Below, piece after piece: positions 1 through 8,899 of a stretch of DNA of 64,000 nucleotides; position 1 is the stretch's first letter, and each line of letters begins with the position of its first letter. The DNA lies in the NCBI RefSeq assembly GCF_001375535.1, contig NZ_LN831197.1, positions 747,719 through 811,718 of the forward strand. The letters run 5' to 3'. The position numbers and the translations under genes are program-made. The notes under the pieces were generated by a model. That model ran no database searches, was not told the origin of the DNA, and was given only the letters and a program-made list of their open reading frames with translations. Source of the DNA: Bacillus niameyensis (GTDB lineage: Bacteria; Bacillota; Bacilli; Bacillales; Bacillaceae_C).

Positions 1-588
1 GGCATTCTTTGTTTTGCCATTGGTATCTTTTATACTTTCGGCCCTTTGCCTATTTCAAGGCTCCCTTTAGGTGAAGTGTTTTCCGGAGTTACGATGGGAT
101 TTGGAATTATCTTTTTAACTGTTTATGTAAATGCATTTGACAAGGGCATCATAGATATTTTTTGGACCGGACAACTAATTGAGCTACACGCAAATTATTA
201 TGTATTACTTGAAATATTATGGGTGTCCTTACCATGTGTGTTTACAATTGCTAACGTTATGCTAGCCAATAATATCTGTGATCTAGAAGAAGATATTTCC
301 AATCATCGCTATACATTGCCCTATTATATAGGAAGAAAAAAGGCTATTAAACTATTTGATATTCTCTATGCAGCAACATTTCTCGCGATCATCACAGCGG
401 TGATATACAATGTTTTGCCTATCATTATATTACTCTCACTATTTGTCATGATTCCAGTTTACAAACATTGTCGTCAATTTAATGGAAAGCAAGTCAAATC
501 TGAAACATTTGTATTATCCGTTAAAAATTTAATCCTAGTAAACGGCTCGATTGTCACTATGTTTGTCATTTCTCTTCTAATTTTATAG
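1..588 (+). CDS. UbiA-family prenyltransferase, C-terminal part (MenA/DMK-type)
   Basis: The reading frame is open from the first base, so the N-terminus lies left of the window. The visible ~195 residues are mostly membrane helices. They carry an Asp-rich segment (NNICDLEEDISNHRYTLPYY, residues about 95-114 of the visible part) that matches the second aspartate motif of UbiA/MenA enzymes, which attach an isoprenoid chain to 1,4-dihydroxy-2-naphthoate or a related aromatic ring. The ECF transporter genes follow after only 14 bases, so they are probably co-transcribed. Seen: Asp-rich motif, hydrophobic pattern, neighbours. Inferred: a demethylmenaquinone-type product rather than another UbiA substrate. 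Confidence 0.8.
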   Translation, partial: GILCFAIGIFYTFGPLPISRLPLGEVFSGVTMGFGIIFLTVYVNAFDKGIIDIFWTGQLIELHANYYVLLEILWVSLPCVFTIANVMLANNICDLEEDISNHRYTLPYYIGRKKAIKLFDILYAATFLAIITAVIYNVLPIIILLSLFVMIPVYKHCRQFNGKQVKSETFVLSVKNLILVNGSIVTMFVISLLIL

Positions 589-602
589 AAAGGTAAAGTG
601 CC

Positions 603-1415
603 ATGATAAAGCCTATTTTAGCAATAAATAACTTATCCTTTCAATATGATAAGCGGTCTAATCATAAGAACATAGATAATATTTCATTGGCTGTTGCTGA
701 GGGCCAATGGATAGCCGTCATTGGGCAAAATGGTTCTGGAAAATCGACTCTAGCCAGAATAATAGTAGGTTTGTTAGAACCTCAGACAGGACAGATATTC
801 GTAGAGGGTATCGAAATAAATGAAGCAACCAAATGGAAACTTCGTCAAAAAATAGGGATTGTTTTTCAAAATCCTGATAACCAATTTATAGGTACAACTG
901 TTCAAGATGACATTGCATTTAGTTTAGAAAATATAAATATGCCTTATAAAGAGATGGTAAAAAGAGTAGATTGGGCATTGGAATTAACTGGAATGGGCCC
1001 ATTTCGACACCATGATCCTTCTCGTTTATCTGGTGGACAAAAACAACGAGTCGCGATAGCTAGTATATTAGCTTTGAAACCATCTATTATTGTATTAGAT
1101 GAAGCATTTGTCATGCTTGATCCCAAAAGCAGAGAATCATTAATTTCTACATTATTATCTCTCAGAAAAACGGAGAATATTTCTATTATTTCCATTACAC
1201 ATGATATGAATGAAGCAACTGCAGCTGATCATATATTACGAATGAAAAATGGGCGAATTATTAAAAGTGGGACCCCGAAAGAGATTTTACAAGAGGATGA
1301 TGAGCTAGCCGCTCCTATTGGAGAACAACTTAGAAGAACCTTAAAAAAACGAGGATATCAAGTACCGGATTCCTACATGACGGAAGATGGGATGGTGAAG
1401 TGGTTATGGAAATAG
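603..1415 (+). CDS. ecfA1: Energy-coupling factor transporter ATPase EcfA1
   Basis: ABC ATPase of an energy-coupling factor (ECF) vitamin/cofactor importer; it acts at the inner membrane face as a heterodimer with EcfA2 and drives EcfT plus a substrate-binding S protein. Visible motifs in order: Walker A GQNGSGKST (about residues 40-48), Q-loop FQNPDNQF, signature LSGGQKQR (about 141-148), Walker B IIVLDEAFVMLDP, and the switch His in ITHDMNEA. The 270-aa length is typical. The ATG follows GGTAAAG. It overlaps ecfA2. This copy lies beside a UbiA gene, not in a ribosomal-protein operon, so it may be a second, dedicated ECF module; no S component is visible here. Confidence 0.88.
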   Translation: MIKPILAINNLSFQYDKRSNHKNIDNISLAVAEGQWIAVIGQNGSGKSTLARIIVGLLEPQTGQIFVEGIEINEATKWKLRQKIGIVFQNPDNQFIGTTVQDDIAFSLENINMPYKEMVKRVDWALELTGMGPFRHHDPSRLSGGQKQRVAIASILALKPSIIVLDEAFVMLDPKSRESLISTLLSLRKTENISIISITHDMNEATAADHILRMKNGRIIKSGTPKEILQEDDELAAPIGEQLRRTLKKRGYQVPDSYMTEDGMVKWLWK

Positions 1416-2263
1416 CCTTTCAAAACGTGTCCGCTGATTATCAGTTAGGACCGATCAGAAGCTCGTTAGTACTTAACTCAGTTGATTTAGAAATAATGAC
1501 CGGTTCATTTACAGCTATAGTTGGTCATACAGGGGCAGGGAAATCCAGTCTATTAAGAGCTATGAATGGCTTACTAGTTCCACGTGAAGGTAAAGTGAAG
1601 ATTGGGGAGTTTTTGATTGAGCCATTGATTAATAAATTCACTTTAACCAATGTTAGAAAACGTGTAGGTATGGTCTTTCAATTCCCTGAAGCACAACTAT
1701 TTGCTGAAACAGTTGAAAAAGATATTTGCTTTGGGCCACTTAATTTCGGGTTAACTATTGACGAAGCGAAACAAAGAGCCTTTCAAGTCCTTAAGCAAGT
1801 TGGATTGGAGCCTGACATTCTACAAAAATCTCCGTTTTCTTTATCAGGCGGACAAAAAAGGCGAGTAGCGATTGCTGGGGTTTTAGCTATGGAGCCGGAT
1901 GTTTTAGTTTTAGATGAACCTGGTGCTGGTCTAGACTCGACTGGAAAAAGGGAAATTTTGAGCTTAATTGCTTCTTGGAATAAGGAACGCAATCTAACAA
2001 CCGTATTAGTGACACATGATATGGATGATGTAGCACTTTATGCAGACAAGGTAATCGTAATGGAAAAGGGTAAAGTTGTCATGCATGAAGAAACGAGAAA
2101 ATTATTCGGGAATACAGAACAACTGGAGAAATGGCATCTAAATGTTCCAGAAGCACGTAGACTTCAATTAAAAATTGAAAAAAAGACTGGAGTGCTGCTG
2201 CCTCAAATATGTTTGACAGTTGATGAACTAGCAGATGCTTTAATAAAGGTTGGATTAATATGA
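1406..2263 (+). CDS. ecfA2: Energy-coupling factor transporter ATPase EcfA2
   Basis: Second ABC ATPase of the ECF module. Motifs: Walker A GHTGAGKSS, Q-loop FQFPEAQLF (typical of EcfA2), signature LSGGQKRR, Walker B VLVLDEPGAGLD, switch His in VTHDMDDV. I place the start at the ATG at 1406 (MEIAFQNVS), which follows GGTGAAG; a GTG two codons upstream is possible. The gene overlaps both neighbours, as expected for translational coupling of complex subunits. About 285 aa, normal for the family. Family assignment is firm; the transported substrate is unknown. Confidence 0.88.
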   Translation: MEIAFQNVSADYQLGPIRSSLVLNSVDLEIMTGSFTAIVGHTGAGKSSLLRAMNGLLVPREGKVKIGEFLIEPLINKFTLTNVRKRVGMVFQFPEAQLFAETVEKDICFGPLNFGLTIDEAKQRAFQVLKQVGLEPDILQKSPFSLSGGQKRRVAIAGVLAMEPDVLVLDEPGAGLDSTGKREILSLIASWNKERNLTTVLVTHDMDDVALYADKVIVMEKGKVVMHEETRKLFGNTEQLEKWHLNVPEARRLQLKIEKKTGVLLPQICLTVDELADALIKVGLI

Positions 2264-3060
2264 ATAAACTCATTTTAGGACGCTATTTCCCCGGTGATTC
2301 TTGTTTACATCGGCTTGATCCAAGATCTAAATTGCTTGCGGGTATATCCTTTATTTTCATCCTTTTTCTTGGGAATAATTGGATGACTTATGCGTTACTA
2401 TGGATATTTACTTTTTTCGTTATATATATATCACAAGTCAAGCTTCGTGTATATGTTCGTGGAGTAAGACCATTAATATGGCTCATTTTATTTACTGTTT
2501 TCTTACAAATTTTATTTACTGCAGGAGGAACGATTTATTTTGAATGGGGACTGATTACGATTTCACAATTTGGTCTAGTCAATGGGGGATATATTTTTTG
2601 TCGATTCGTCATGATTATTTTTATATCTACAGTGATCACTTTAACAACGAAACCAATTGATTTAACCGATGGATTAAATTCACTTATGCGTCCTTTGCGG
2701 TTCTTTAAAATACCAGTAGATGAAATATCACTTATGCTGTCAATCTCTCTTCGCTTTATACCGAATTTACTCGATGAAACTCAGAAAGTGATGGATGCAC
2801 AACGAGCAAGAGGCACCGAGTTTGGAAAAGGCTCACTGTTTCAACAAATGAAAACATTAGTTCCAATTTTTCTTCCTTTATTTGTTAGTTCCTTAAATCG
2901 AGCCGAAGAGATGGCAGATGTTATGGAAGTTCGCGGTTACGATTCTAGAGCAGCAAGATCCAGCTTCCGTAAGTTAAAATGGCAATTGTCTGATACTATG
3001 GCCATAATAGTGATGATTCTTTTAACGATCGGATTGTATTTATTAAGATCAAATAGCTAA
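2260..3060 (+). CDS. ecfT: Energy-coupling factor transporter transmembrane protein EcfT
   Basis: Membrane scaffold of the ECF transporter, coupling the two ATPases to the S component. The 266-aa protein has about five or six hydrophobic helices, the N-terminal RLDPRSKLLAG motif, and the two cytoplasmic coupling motifs with Ala-Arg-Gly cores: DAQRARGTEF (around 180-190) and MEVRGYDSRAAR (around 224-235). The ATG overlaps the ecfA2 stop by four bases. No terminator is obvious after the stop. Substrate is not deducible. The linkage to UbiA suggests a redox-cofactor role such as flavin delivery, which is inference only. Confidence 0.88.
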   Translation: MNKLILGRYFPGDSCLHRLDPRSKLLAGISFIFILFLGNNWMTYALLWIFTFFVIYISQVKLRVYVRGVRPLIWLILFTVFLQILFTAGGTIYFEWGLITISQFGLVNGGYIFCRFVMIIFISTVITLTTKPIDLTDGLNSLMRPLRFFKIPVDEISLMLSISLRFIPNLLDETQKVMDAQRARGTEFGKGSLFQQMKTLVPIFLPLFVSSLNRAEEMADVMEVRGYDSRAARSSFRKLKWQLSDTMAIIVMILLTIGLYLLRSNS

Positions 3061-3077
3061 ATAAAGCGAACTGTCAA

Positions 3078-3287
3078 TTAGTCAAGTATTATCGCAAGTG
3101 TTACCACTGCAAGGAATGCTGAAGGATTGTACATTGTAAATGAAGAGTAGACTTTCAAGCCAGTTAACTTTGCTAATATAATAGAAATACCAGCATCTAA
3201 TATATTATTAGGAAATAAAAAATTTCTAATGACATAGTCATCAACACCGCGTAGCGAGGATTGTTCTCCAAAGAATTTCCCTTTTGG
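3078..3287 (-). pseudogene. Possible decayed gene fragment (start-less open frame)
   Basis: In the 470-base gap between ecfT and trhO the minus strand holds about 70 sense codons between two stops. There is no usable start codon near its upstream end. The translation looks protein-like, including a stretch GVDDYVIRNFLFPNN followed by a hydrophobic, membrane-like C-terminus ending LAVVTLAIILD. I do not recognise the family. The simplest reading is the C-terminal remnant of a lost membrane-protein gene. The rest of the gap (3288-3528) shows no supported gene, only a small hairpin near 3454-3469. Confidence 0.3.
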
Positions 3288-3528
3288 TTAACTGTCGATT
3301 GTCAAAACTTTAAATATATGAAAGAAAAAATCGATTTTTATTTGGAAAAAGATGATGAATACGCCTTTACTTACCATTTACGGATATAGTAAGTGCTTGC
3401 TTTTTTACTTAGCTATCGTTAAAATAACTTCTTGTAAGAGTAAAGTGTATATACATTCGGATAACCGAATCTAATCCTCCTAAACACGTTTATATCTTGC
3501 AAATATAAGACGATAGGTGGTATTTTTC

Positions 3529-4497
3529 ATGTGTAAAAATCCAAAATATCAAGTACTATTGTACTACCAGTATGTAGAAATTGATGATCCCGAAACATTT
3601 GCTAAAAGACATTTGAAATTTTGTAAAAGCCTTGATTTAAAAGGGCGGATCCTTGTTGCGAATGAAGGCATCAATGGAACAGTTTCGGGTACTCATGAAC
3701 AAACAGAAACTTACATGAATGAAATGAAGAAAGATCCCCGTTTTGAAACGATGGTGTTTAAAATTGATGAGGCTGACAAACACTCCTTCAAAAAAATGCA
3801 TGTACGCCATCGGCAAGAACTTGTCACACTTCGACTTGAAGATGATGTTAATCCAAATGAATTAACTGGAAAACATCTAAGTCCAAAAGAGTTTTATCAA
3901 GCTTTACGAGATGAAAATACTGTAGTACTAGATGCTCGGAATGATTATGAGTATGACCTTGGACATTTCAGAGGAGCCATTCGTCCAGATATTCAGGCCT
4001 TTCGTGATTTACCTGATTGGGTTCGAGAAAATAAGGATAAATTAGCTGGGAAGAAAATTTTAACTTATTGTACAGGTGGAATCCGGTGCGAGAAATTCTC
4101 AGGTTGGCTTTTAAAAGAAGGATTTGAAGATGTTAGTCAATTGCATGGCGGTATTGTCACATACGGAAAAGATCCACAAGTTCAAGGCGAATTATGGGAT
4201 GGGCAGTGTTACGTGTTTGACGAAAGAATAGCAGTTCCTGTAAACAGAAAGGAACATGTTATCGTTGGTCGCGATTATTTTGATGGTACTCCATGTGAAC
4301 GTTATGTGAATTGTGCAAACCCTGAATGTAATAAACAAATACTTTGTTCAGAGGAAAATGAGCATAAATTTATGAGAAGTTGTACAGATGAATGTCGCGT
4401 TCATCCTAGAAATCTTTATGTTAAAGAGCAAAATCTTACTGAAGAAGATGTACAAGCGCGCATAGCAAAGCTTGAAGAAGAATTTGCTCACCAATAA
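3529..4497 (+). CDS. trhO: tRNA uridine(34) hydroxylase, rhodanese family (TrhO)
   Basis: Rhodanese-domain protein of the TrhO (YceA/YbfQ) family, which installs 5-hydroxyuridine at the wobble base of several tRNAs using prephenate-derived chemistry. An N-terminal ferredoxin-like domain (about 1-95) precedes the rhodanese domain (about 115-215) with the active loop CTGGIRCEK (Cys181). A C-terminal cysteine-rich region ([14 protein letters not shown]) is typical of this family. I chose the ATG at 3529 because AGGTGG lies 8 bases upstream; the in-frame GTG at 3517 sits inside that ribosome site. The 322-aa length is normal. Monocistronic, followed by a terminator. Confidence 0.9.
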   Translation: MCKNPKYQVLLYYQYVEIDDPETFAKRHLKFCKSLDLKGRILVANEGINGTVSGTHEQTETYMNEMKKDPRFETMVFKIDEADKHSFKKMHVRHRQELVTLRLEDDVNPNELTGKHLSPKEFYQALRDENTVVLDARNDYEYDLGHFRGAIRPDIQAFRDLPDWVRENKDKLAGKKILTYCTGGIRCEKFSGWLLKEGFEDVSQLHGGIVTYGKDPQVQGELWDGQCYVFDERIAVPVNRKEHVIVGRDYFDGTPCERYVNCANPECNKQILCSEENEHKFMRSCTDECRVHPRNLYVKEQNLTEEDVQARIAKLEEEFAHQ

Positions 4498-4503
4498 AAT
4501 TCT

Positions 4504-4537
4504 AAGCCAGTATCCTTAAAAGGTACTGGCTTTATTT
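4504..4537 (+). terminator. Rho-independent terminator after trhO
   Basis: An inverted repeat AAGCCAGTA...TACTGGCTT just after the trhO stop is followed by a T-rich stretch. Confidence 0.75.
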
Positions 4538-4659
4538 ATTCCACGATATCTCCTCAAAATTCCTTAACCTACTATCCATTTTTTTCTACTTATAAAACAT
4601 AATTTATATCACAAAATAGAAACGTTCTTACGAGAACAAATAGGAGGAGGTTGTTAATT

Positions 4660-4863
4660 TTGACTGTGATCACAAAAGTTCAACAAACACTTACAGGATT
4701 AAAGACAGCACAGGCTAGTTTTGAAGGGTTCGCCCTTGATACTGATAACCAACAAGCTAAACAGCTATACAAGACCTGCGCTCAACAAACTCAAGCGATC
4801 ATAGATCAGCTTCAACCCCGAGTTCAAGAAATAATGCAAGAAGAACCTCAATATAACCAATAA
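4660..4863 (+). CDS. DUF1657 small protein
   Basis: A 67-aa soluble helical protein of the DUF1657 family, recognised by the N-terminal pattern MTVITKVQQTLTGLKTAQAS, the central QAKQLYKTCAQQTQ helix, and the EEPQYNQ tail. The TTG at 4660 lies 9 bases after AGGAGGAGG; the TTG at 4651 abuts that site and is less likely. DUF1657 genes commonly accompany spore membrane genes (spoVA-type operons and DUF421/YetF genes); the molecular role is unknown. It begins a three-gene unit with the next two genes. A 14-base palindrome (GTTCTTACGAGAAC, 4624-4637) lies directly upstream of the ribosome site. Confidence 0.8.
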   Translation: MTVITKVQQTLTGLKTAQASFEGFALDTDNQQAKQLYKTCAQQTQAIIDQLQPRVQEIMQEEPQYNQ

Positions 4864-4939
4864 AATTTCTGTTAGTAAAAAGGAAAGCGGAGTGGTGAGT
4901 TTTTGCTGCTCTGCTCCTCTTAAATATTTGGAGGTTATG

Positions 4940-5146
4940 ATGACTGTTTATTCAAAGGTAAAGGGTACATTGGCTACTACTAAAACGATTCAAGCAGAAT
5001 TCAGCCGTTTTGCTCAATTGGCAACAGATCAAGAAACGCAAAAAATTTTTCACGAGTGTATGGAAGAGATGGATGCTATTATTCAGGATTTACATCGCCG
5101 AGTAGAATTTATGAAAGCGGAAGAGCAGCAATATAAAAATTCATAA
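4940..5146 (+). CDS. DUF1657 small protein, second copy
   Basis: A 68-aa paralogue of the preceding gene (MTVYSKVKGTLATTKTIQAE, ending AEEQQYKNS). It is divergent in the middle but keeps the family length and helical pattern. ATG at 4940 follows GGAGG by 5 bases; ATG at 4937 is too close. Tandem DUF1657 copies suggest duplication. It lies 11 bases upstream of the DUF421 ribosome site, so the three genes are probably one transcript. Function unknown; spore-linked by family context only. Confidence 0.78.
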   Translation: MTVYSKVKGTLATTKTIQAEFSRFAQLATDQETQKIFHECMEEMDAIIQDLHRRVEFMKAEEQQYKNS

Positions 5147-5163
5147 AAGGAGGAACTTTGTGG

Positions 5164-6039
5164 ATGGATATTCCTAATTGGCTTGAAGTCATTCTTCGTT
5201 CCATCATGATGGTCGTTGCATTATTTTTTATGACGAAATTATTAGGGAAAAAACAATTAGCACATTTGTCCTTCTATGAATATGTTGCTGGAATTACCAT
5301 TGGTAGTATTGCTGCTGAAGTTTCAACAGGAGTAGAAAGTAGTTTTATAAACGGGATATATAGCCTGCTAATTTGGACAGCAATTCCTTTTGTGATAGGG
5401 CTCATAGGACTTAAAAATAAAAAAATACGGGACTTTGTTGAGGGTACATCGACAGTGATCATTAAGGACGGAAAAATTCAAGAAGAAAACTTAATGAAAG
5501 AGCAATATTCAATTGATGAATTATTACAAATGCTTAGAAAGAAAAATGCTTTTCAAGTAGCGGATGTTGAATTCGCATTGTTAGAACCGAATGGAGAATT
5601 AAATGTCTTATTAAAAAAAGATAAACAACCAATTACACCATCCGACCTAACAATGGAAGTTGCCCCAGATAAAGTCCCTGAAACTGTTATTATGGAAGGT
5701 AAGATAATTGATAAAGGCTTGGCTAATAGCGGATTATCAAGAGCTTGGCTAGATGCTGAATTAGAAAAATTAAATATTGCACTTGATAATGTTTTTTTAG
5801 GACAAGTGAACTCTTTTGGAGAACTAACTGTCGATATTTACGACGACAAGATTCAAATGCCTAGCGCCAAACCACGACAAAGTGTACTTACCGCGTTAAA
5901 AAAATGTCAGGCAGATTTGGAATCGTATTCACTTGATACTGATTCAGCAGAAGCAAAACAGATGTATAAGAAAAATGCCGAAAAACTTTTATCCATAATA
6001 AAAAAATCGGAACATTTACTAACTCAAAAATATCCCTGA
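5164..6039 (+). CDS. DUF421 (YetF-like) membrane protein with C-terminal DUF1657 domain
   Basis: Three N-terminal membrane helices (about 1-80), including the LLGKKQLAHLSFYEYVAGIT region, and then the cytoplasmic YetF/DUF421 domain (about 85-225, with VSTVIIKDGKI-like strands and the GLSRAWLDAEL helix) identify a DUF421 protein. Members occur in spore membranes and in spoVA-type mobile operons. Beyond the usual C-terminus, residues about 235-290 read QSVLTALKKCQADLESYSLD...QMYKKNAEKL, which resembles the DUF1657 proteins encoded just upstream, so this appears to be a fusion. AAAGGAGG lies upstream; I chose ATG 5164 over TTG 5158 for spacing. No SpoVA gene is adjacent. Confidence 0.8.
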   Translation: MDIPNWLEVILRSIMMVVALFFMTKLLGKKQLAHLSFYEYVAGITIGSIAAEVSTGVESSFINGIYSLLIWTAIPFVIGLIGLKNKKIRDFVEGTSTVIIKDGKIQEENLMKEQYSIDELLQMLRKKNAFQVADVEFALLEPNGELNVLLKKDKQPITPSDLTMEVAPDKVPETVIMEGKIIDKGLANSGLSRAWLDAELEKLNIALDNVFLGQVNSFGELTVDIYDDKIQMPSAKPRQSVLTALKKCQADLESYSLDTDSAEAKQMYKKNAEKLLSIIKKSEHLLTQKYP

Positions 6040-6165
6040 GCCAATCGAGGTATTTTATTCTCCGTACATACTTATATTTGAATTTTGCTAACTTTCACAT
6101 GGGCATTTGGTTTATTTCACTTATTAGCGTATAATAGAATTAACTATAAGAAAGGGGATCTTGCC

Positions 6166-6348
6166 ATGGCATATAGAAGAGGACCAAGAGAACCAGTTCC
6201 AGAAAAAGAAACGGTTGTTTGGTCATGTACGAATGAGGAATGTTCGTGTTGGATGAGGGATGCCTTTTCTTCAGAAGAAAAAACAATTTGTCCGATCTGT
6301 AAATCGGAAATGGAAAAAGAAATAAGGGTTTTACCAGTTATTAGTTAG
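6166..6348 (+). CDS. YdjO-like cold-inducible zinc-ribbon protein
   Basis: A 60-aa protein with a four-cysteine zinc-ribbon pattern: CTNEECSCWMR early and CPICKSEM late. This arrangement, with Trp next to the second Cys pair, matches the small YdjO (cold-inducible) family of Bacillus. The ATG at 6166 follows AAAGGGGA. It has its own terminator, so it is probably monocistronic. The molecular role of the family is unknown. Confidence 0.7.
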   Translation: MAYRRGPREPVPEKETVVWSCTNEECSCWMRDAFSSEEKTICPICKSEMEKEIRVLPVIS

Positions 6349-6351
6349 TAA

Positions 6352-6388
6352 ATGGAGACTGTCGCTCATAGACAGTCTCCATTTTTTA
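6352..6388 (+). terminator. Rho-independent terminator
   Basis: A 13-bp stem (AATGGAGACTGTC / GACAGTCTCCATT) with a 7-base loop and a T6 tail lies directly after the YdjO-like gene. Confidence 0.9.
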
Positions 6389-6522
6389 TATTTGTTATTT
6401 ACAAAGGTGAATGCTTTGAAGCCAAGTTGGGAATATCAACTAATAGATAAGAAAAGCGAAAGGCGACCAGCAACTAGCAAATTTTATAGATTCTTATCTT
6501 TTAACTAATGGGAGGGATTGAT

Positions 6523-8070
6523 ATGAGTCAGAATAGAACTAGCGAGGTTATATTTCCTCCGTCCTGGTGGATCCAATCATTAGAAATGCCAACTTTTCCC
6601 GCTCTAGATCACGATATGAATGTTGATGTGGCGATTATAGGTGCTGGAATCACAGGTATATCTATTGCGTATCTTTTGGCAAAGGAAGGAATGCAAACGG
6701 CTATTTTTGAAGCAAGTAAAGTTTTAAATGGTACTACTGGCCATACTACTGCGAAAGTTACATCACAACATGGAGTTATTTTCAACGAGTTAATTAGTCA
6801 TTTCGGTGAAGATGGAGCCAGACTTTATTATGAAGCTAATCACAAGGCGATAGAACAAATCGAAAAAATGGTTAACGATCATAATATAGATTGCTCTTTC
6901 CAAAAGGAAGATGCTTATATTTATACGAATGATGAAAACTATATAGAGAAATTGAAGTTAGAAGCTGATGCCTATAAACGTTTAGGTATTGATGGAGAGT
7001 ATAGTAATGACATTCCTATTAATATTCCTTATAAAGCTGCAGTTGTGATGAGAAACCAGGCTCATTTTCATCCACTTCGCTATTTAGTAAATGTATTGGA
7101 GCTTTTTAAGAAAGAGGGCGGTCAAGTATTTGAAAATTCAGTAGCAACTCATATGGAAGATGGAGATCCACCTATTGTCTCTTTCCGCAATGGTAATAAA
7201 GTAAAAGCTAAATATGTTATTTCCGCCTCCCATTTTCCGTTTCATGACAGTCAAGGATATTTTGCTAGGCTATCCCCAAATCGATCATATGTTATAGCTG
7301 GAAAACCTATGAAATCGTTTCAAGGTGGTATGTATATAAATGCTGAACAGCCAACTAGATCAATCAGACCAGTTACCATAAATAATGAGGAAATGCTCTT
7401 ATTTAGCGGAGAAAATCATAAAGCTGGGCAAGGCGAGCCTGAGAAAGATCATTATGAGGCACTTAAAAAATTTGCAACTGAACATTTTGGTGTTAAAGAA
7501 ATCCTTTACCAATGGTCAGCTCAGGATTTAATAACTCCGGATAAGCTCCCTTATATTGGACGTTTATCTACTTATAAAAATCTTTTTGTCGCTACAGGAT
7601 TCCGTAAATGGGGGATGACGACCAGCCATGTTGCAGCAAATCTTATAAAAGATTTGATTATAGGAAATGCAAACCCTTATGAACAGCTTTTTTCTCCCTC
7701 TCGTTTTAAGGCTGATCCAGGCATTAAAAAAATGATAAAAGAAAATCTTAATGTGGCTACACATCTAATCAGTGGAAAATTCGACCGGCCTGATAAAGAA
7801 TTAAAAGATATTCACAACGGTGAGGGGGCAGTCATCACTATTAAAGGGAAGCGTGCTGGAGCGTATAAAACAAACGAAGGCAAGCTATATGTCGTTGATA
7901 CGACATGTACTCATATGGGCTGTGAAGTAAATTGGAATAGCGGGGATCAAACTTGGGATTGCCCTTGTCATGGTTCACGTTTTTCCTTTGAGGGAGAGGT
8001 CATTGAAGGTCCTGCTGAAAAACCGTTAAAAACTATTGACCCTGATGAAATCGATTATACAACTTCATGA
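6523..8070 (+). CDS. yhfW: FAD-dependent oxidoreductase with C-terminal Rieske [2Fe-2S] domain (YhfW-like)
   Basis: A two-domain redox enzyme. The N-terminal DAO-type FAD domain has the dinucleotide motif IIGAGITG (residues 38-45) and an FAD-proximal segment near GFRKWGMTTSHVAA. The C-terminal Rieske domain (about 430-510) has both ligand boxes: CTHMGC and CPCHGS. The 515-aa length and architecture match B. subtilis YhfW; the physiological substrate is not known. ATG at 6523 follows GGGAGGG; the ATG at 6508 overlaps that site. The gene converges on msrA across a long bidirectional hairpin. Confidence 0.85.
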   Translation: MSQNRTSEVIFPPSWWIQSLEMPTFPALDHDMNVDVAIIGAGITGISIAYLLAKEGMQTAIFEASKVLNGTTGHTTAKVTSQHGVIFNELISHFGEDGARLYYEANHKAIEQIEKMVNDHNIDCSFQKEDAYIYTNDENYIEKLKLEADAYKRLGIDGEYSNDIPINIPYKAAVVMRNQAHFHPLRYLVNVLELFKKEGGQVFENSVATHMEDGDPPIVSFRNGNKVKAKYVISASHFPFHDSQGYFARLSPNRSYVIAGKPMKSFQGGMYINAEQPTRSIRPVTINNEEMLLFSGENHKAGQGEPEKDHYEALKKFATEHFGVKEILYQWSAQDLITPDKLPYIGRLSTYKNLFVATGFRKWGMTTSHVAANLIKDLIIGNANPYEQLFSPSRFKADPGIKKMIKENLNVATHLISGKFDRPDKELKDIHNGEGAVITIKGKRAGAYKTNEGKLYVVDTTCTHMGCEVNWNSGDQTWDCPCHGSRFSFEGEVIEGPAEKPLKTIDPDEIDYTTS

Positions 8071-8123
8071 CCTTGACGATTTACCACTTCATTATTAATC
8101 TTTACGATGTTCGCCATATAATT

Positions 8124-8166
8124 TTGAGAAAAGATTCGACAGAAATTTCGTCGAATCTTTTCTCAA
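8124..8166. terminator. Bidirectional hairpin terminator between convergent genes
   Basis: A perfect 17-bp inverted repeat (TTGAGAAAAGATTCGAC and its complement) with a 9-base loop separates yhfW and msrA. The A/T-rich outer stem can supply the U-rich end in either direction. Confidence 0.8.
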
Positions 8167-8182
8167 ATACAAACTATATTTA

Positions 8183-8716
8183 TCACTGCTTAGCCCAATA
8201 AGTTGCAATAAACTCATCGCGCCCCGATTTTTCCCTATCTTCCGTGTATTCCTCTTCATTCTTTTTATAAAAGTCTTGATGGTACTCTTCTGCACGATAA
8301 AAAGGTTCCGCTTGTTTTATTTCAGTCACAATCGGTTTATTGAATTTTCCGCTAACAGCAAGATCTGCTTTTGATCGTTCTGCAGCAGCTCGTTGTTGAT
8401 CATTATGATAAAAAATAGCTGTTCGATACGAAGTCCCTCTATCTTGAAATTGCCCACCTGCATCTGTAGGGTCAATTTGTTGCCAATATATATCTAGCAA
8501 CTGTCGATAAGGAAAAACATCAGGATTAAACGTAATTTGTACAACTTCATAATGTCCGGAATGCCCCGATTTCACATCTTCATAAGTAGGGTTCTCTACA
8601 TGTCCACCCATATAACCTGATATGACACTGTGAATGCCATCCCATTGATCAAACGGTTTTACCATGCACCAAAAACAACCGCCAGCGAAAGTCGCTTTTT
8701 CAAGATTTTCTGTCAT
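8183..8716 (-). CDS. msrA: Peptide-methionine (S)-S-oxide reductase MsrA
   Basis: Repairs methionine-S-sulfoxide in proteins and free methionine. The 177-aa protein begins with the invariant active-site motif GGCFWC (Cys14 nucleophile, Cys17), followed by [16 protein letters not shown] and [12 protein letters not shown], the standard MsrA core, and HQDFYKKN near the C-terminus. There is no fused MsrB domain and no msrB gene nearby. Minus-strand ATG at 8716 is preceded by GGAAAGGATC. Converges on yhfW. Confidence 0.95.
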   Translation of the reverse strand: MTENLEKATFAGGCFWCMVKPFDQWDGIHSVISGYMGGHVENPTYEDVKSGHSGHYEVVQITFNPDVFPYRQLLDIYWQQIDPTDAGGQFQDRGTSYRTAIFYHNDQQRAAAERSKADLAVSGKFNKPIVTEIKQAEPFYRAEEYHQDFYKKNEEEYTEDREKSGRDEFIATYWAKQ

Positions 8717-8899
8717 CTATAAGATCCTTTCCAATCCAATATTTTAATATTTTTGCCAAACCAAGTGTGGAAAACAAATTAATGAAAAAAGCTTCACTAG
8801 GCTTAATTAAACCATAAATCGGCCAAATACATCAAATGAATAAAACAAATCTTTCTATACGTGATTAATGAAAGTTATGAAAAGTCCATACAATTCACA

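Noticed and set aside
4624-4637. GTTCTTACGAGAAC palindrome as a LexA box before DUF1657
   Set aside because: The half-sites are inverted relative to the LexA consensus (GAAC-N4-GTTC), so I list it only as a nearby palindrome.
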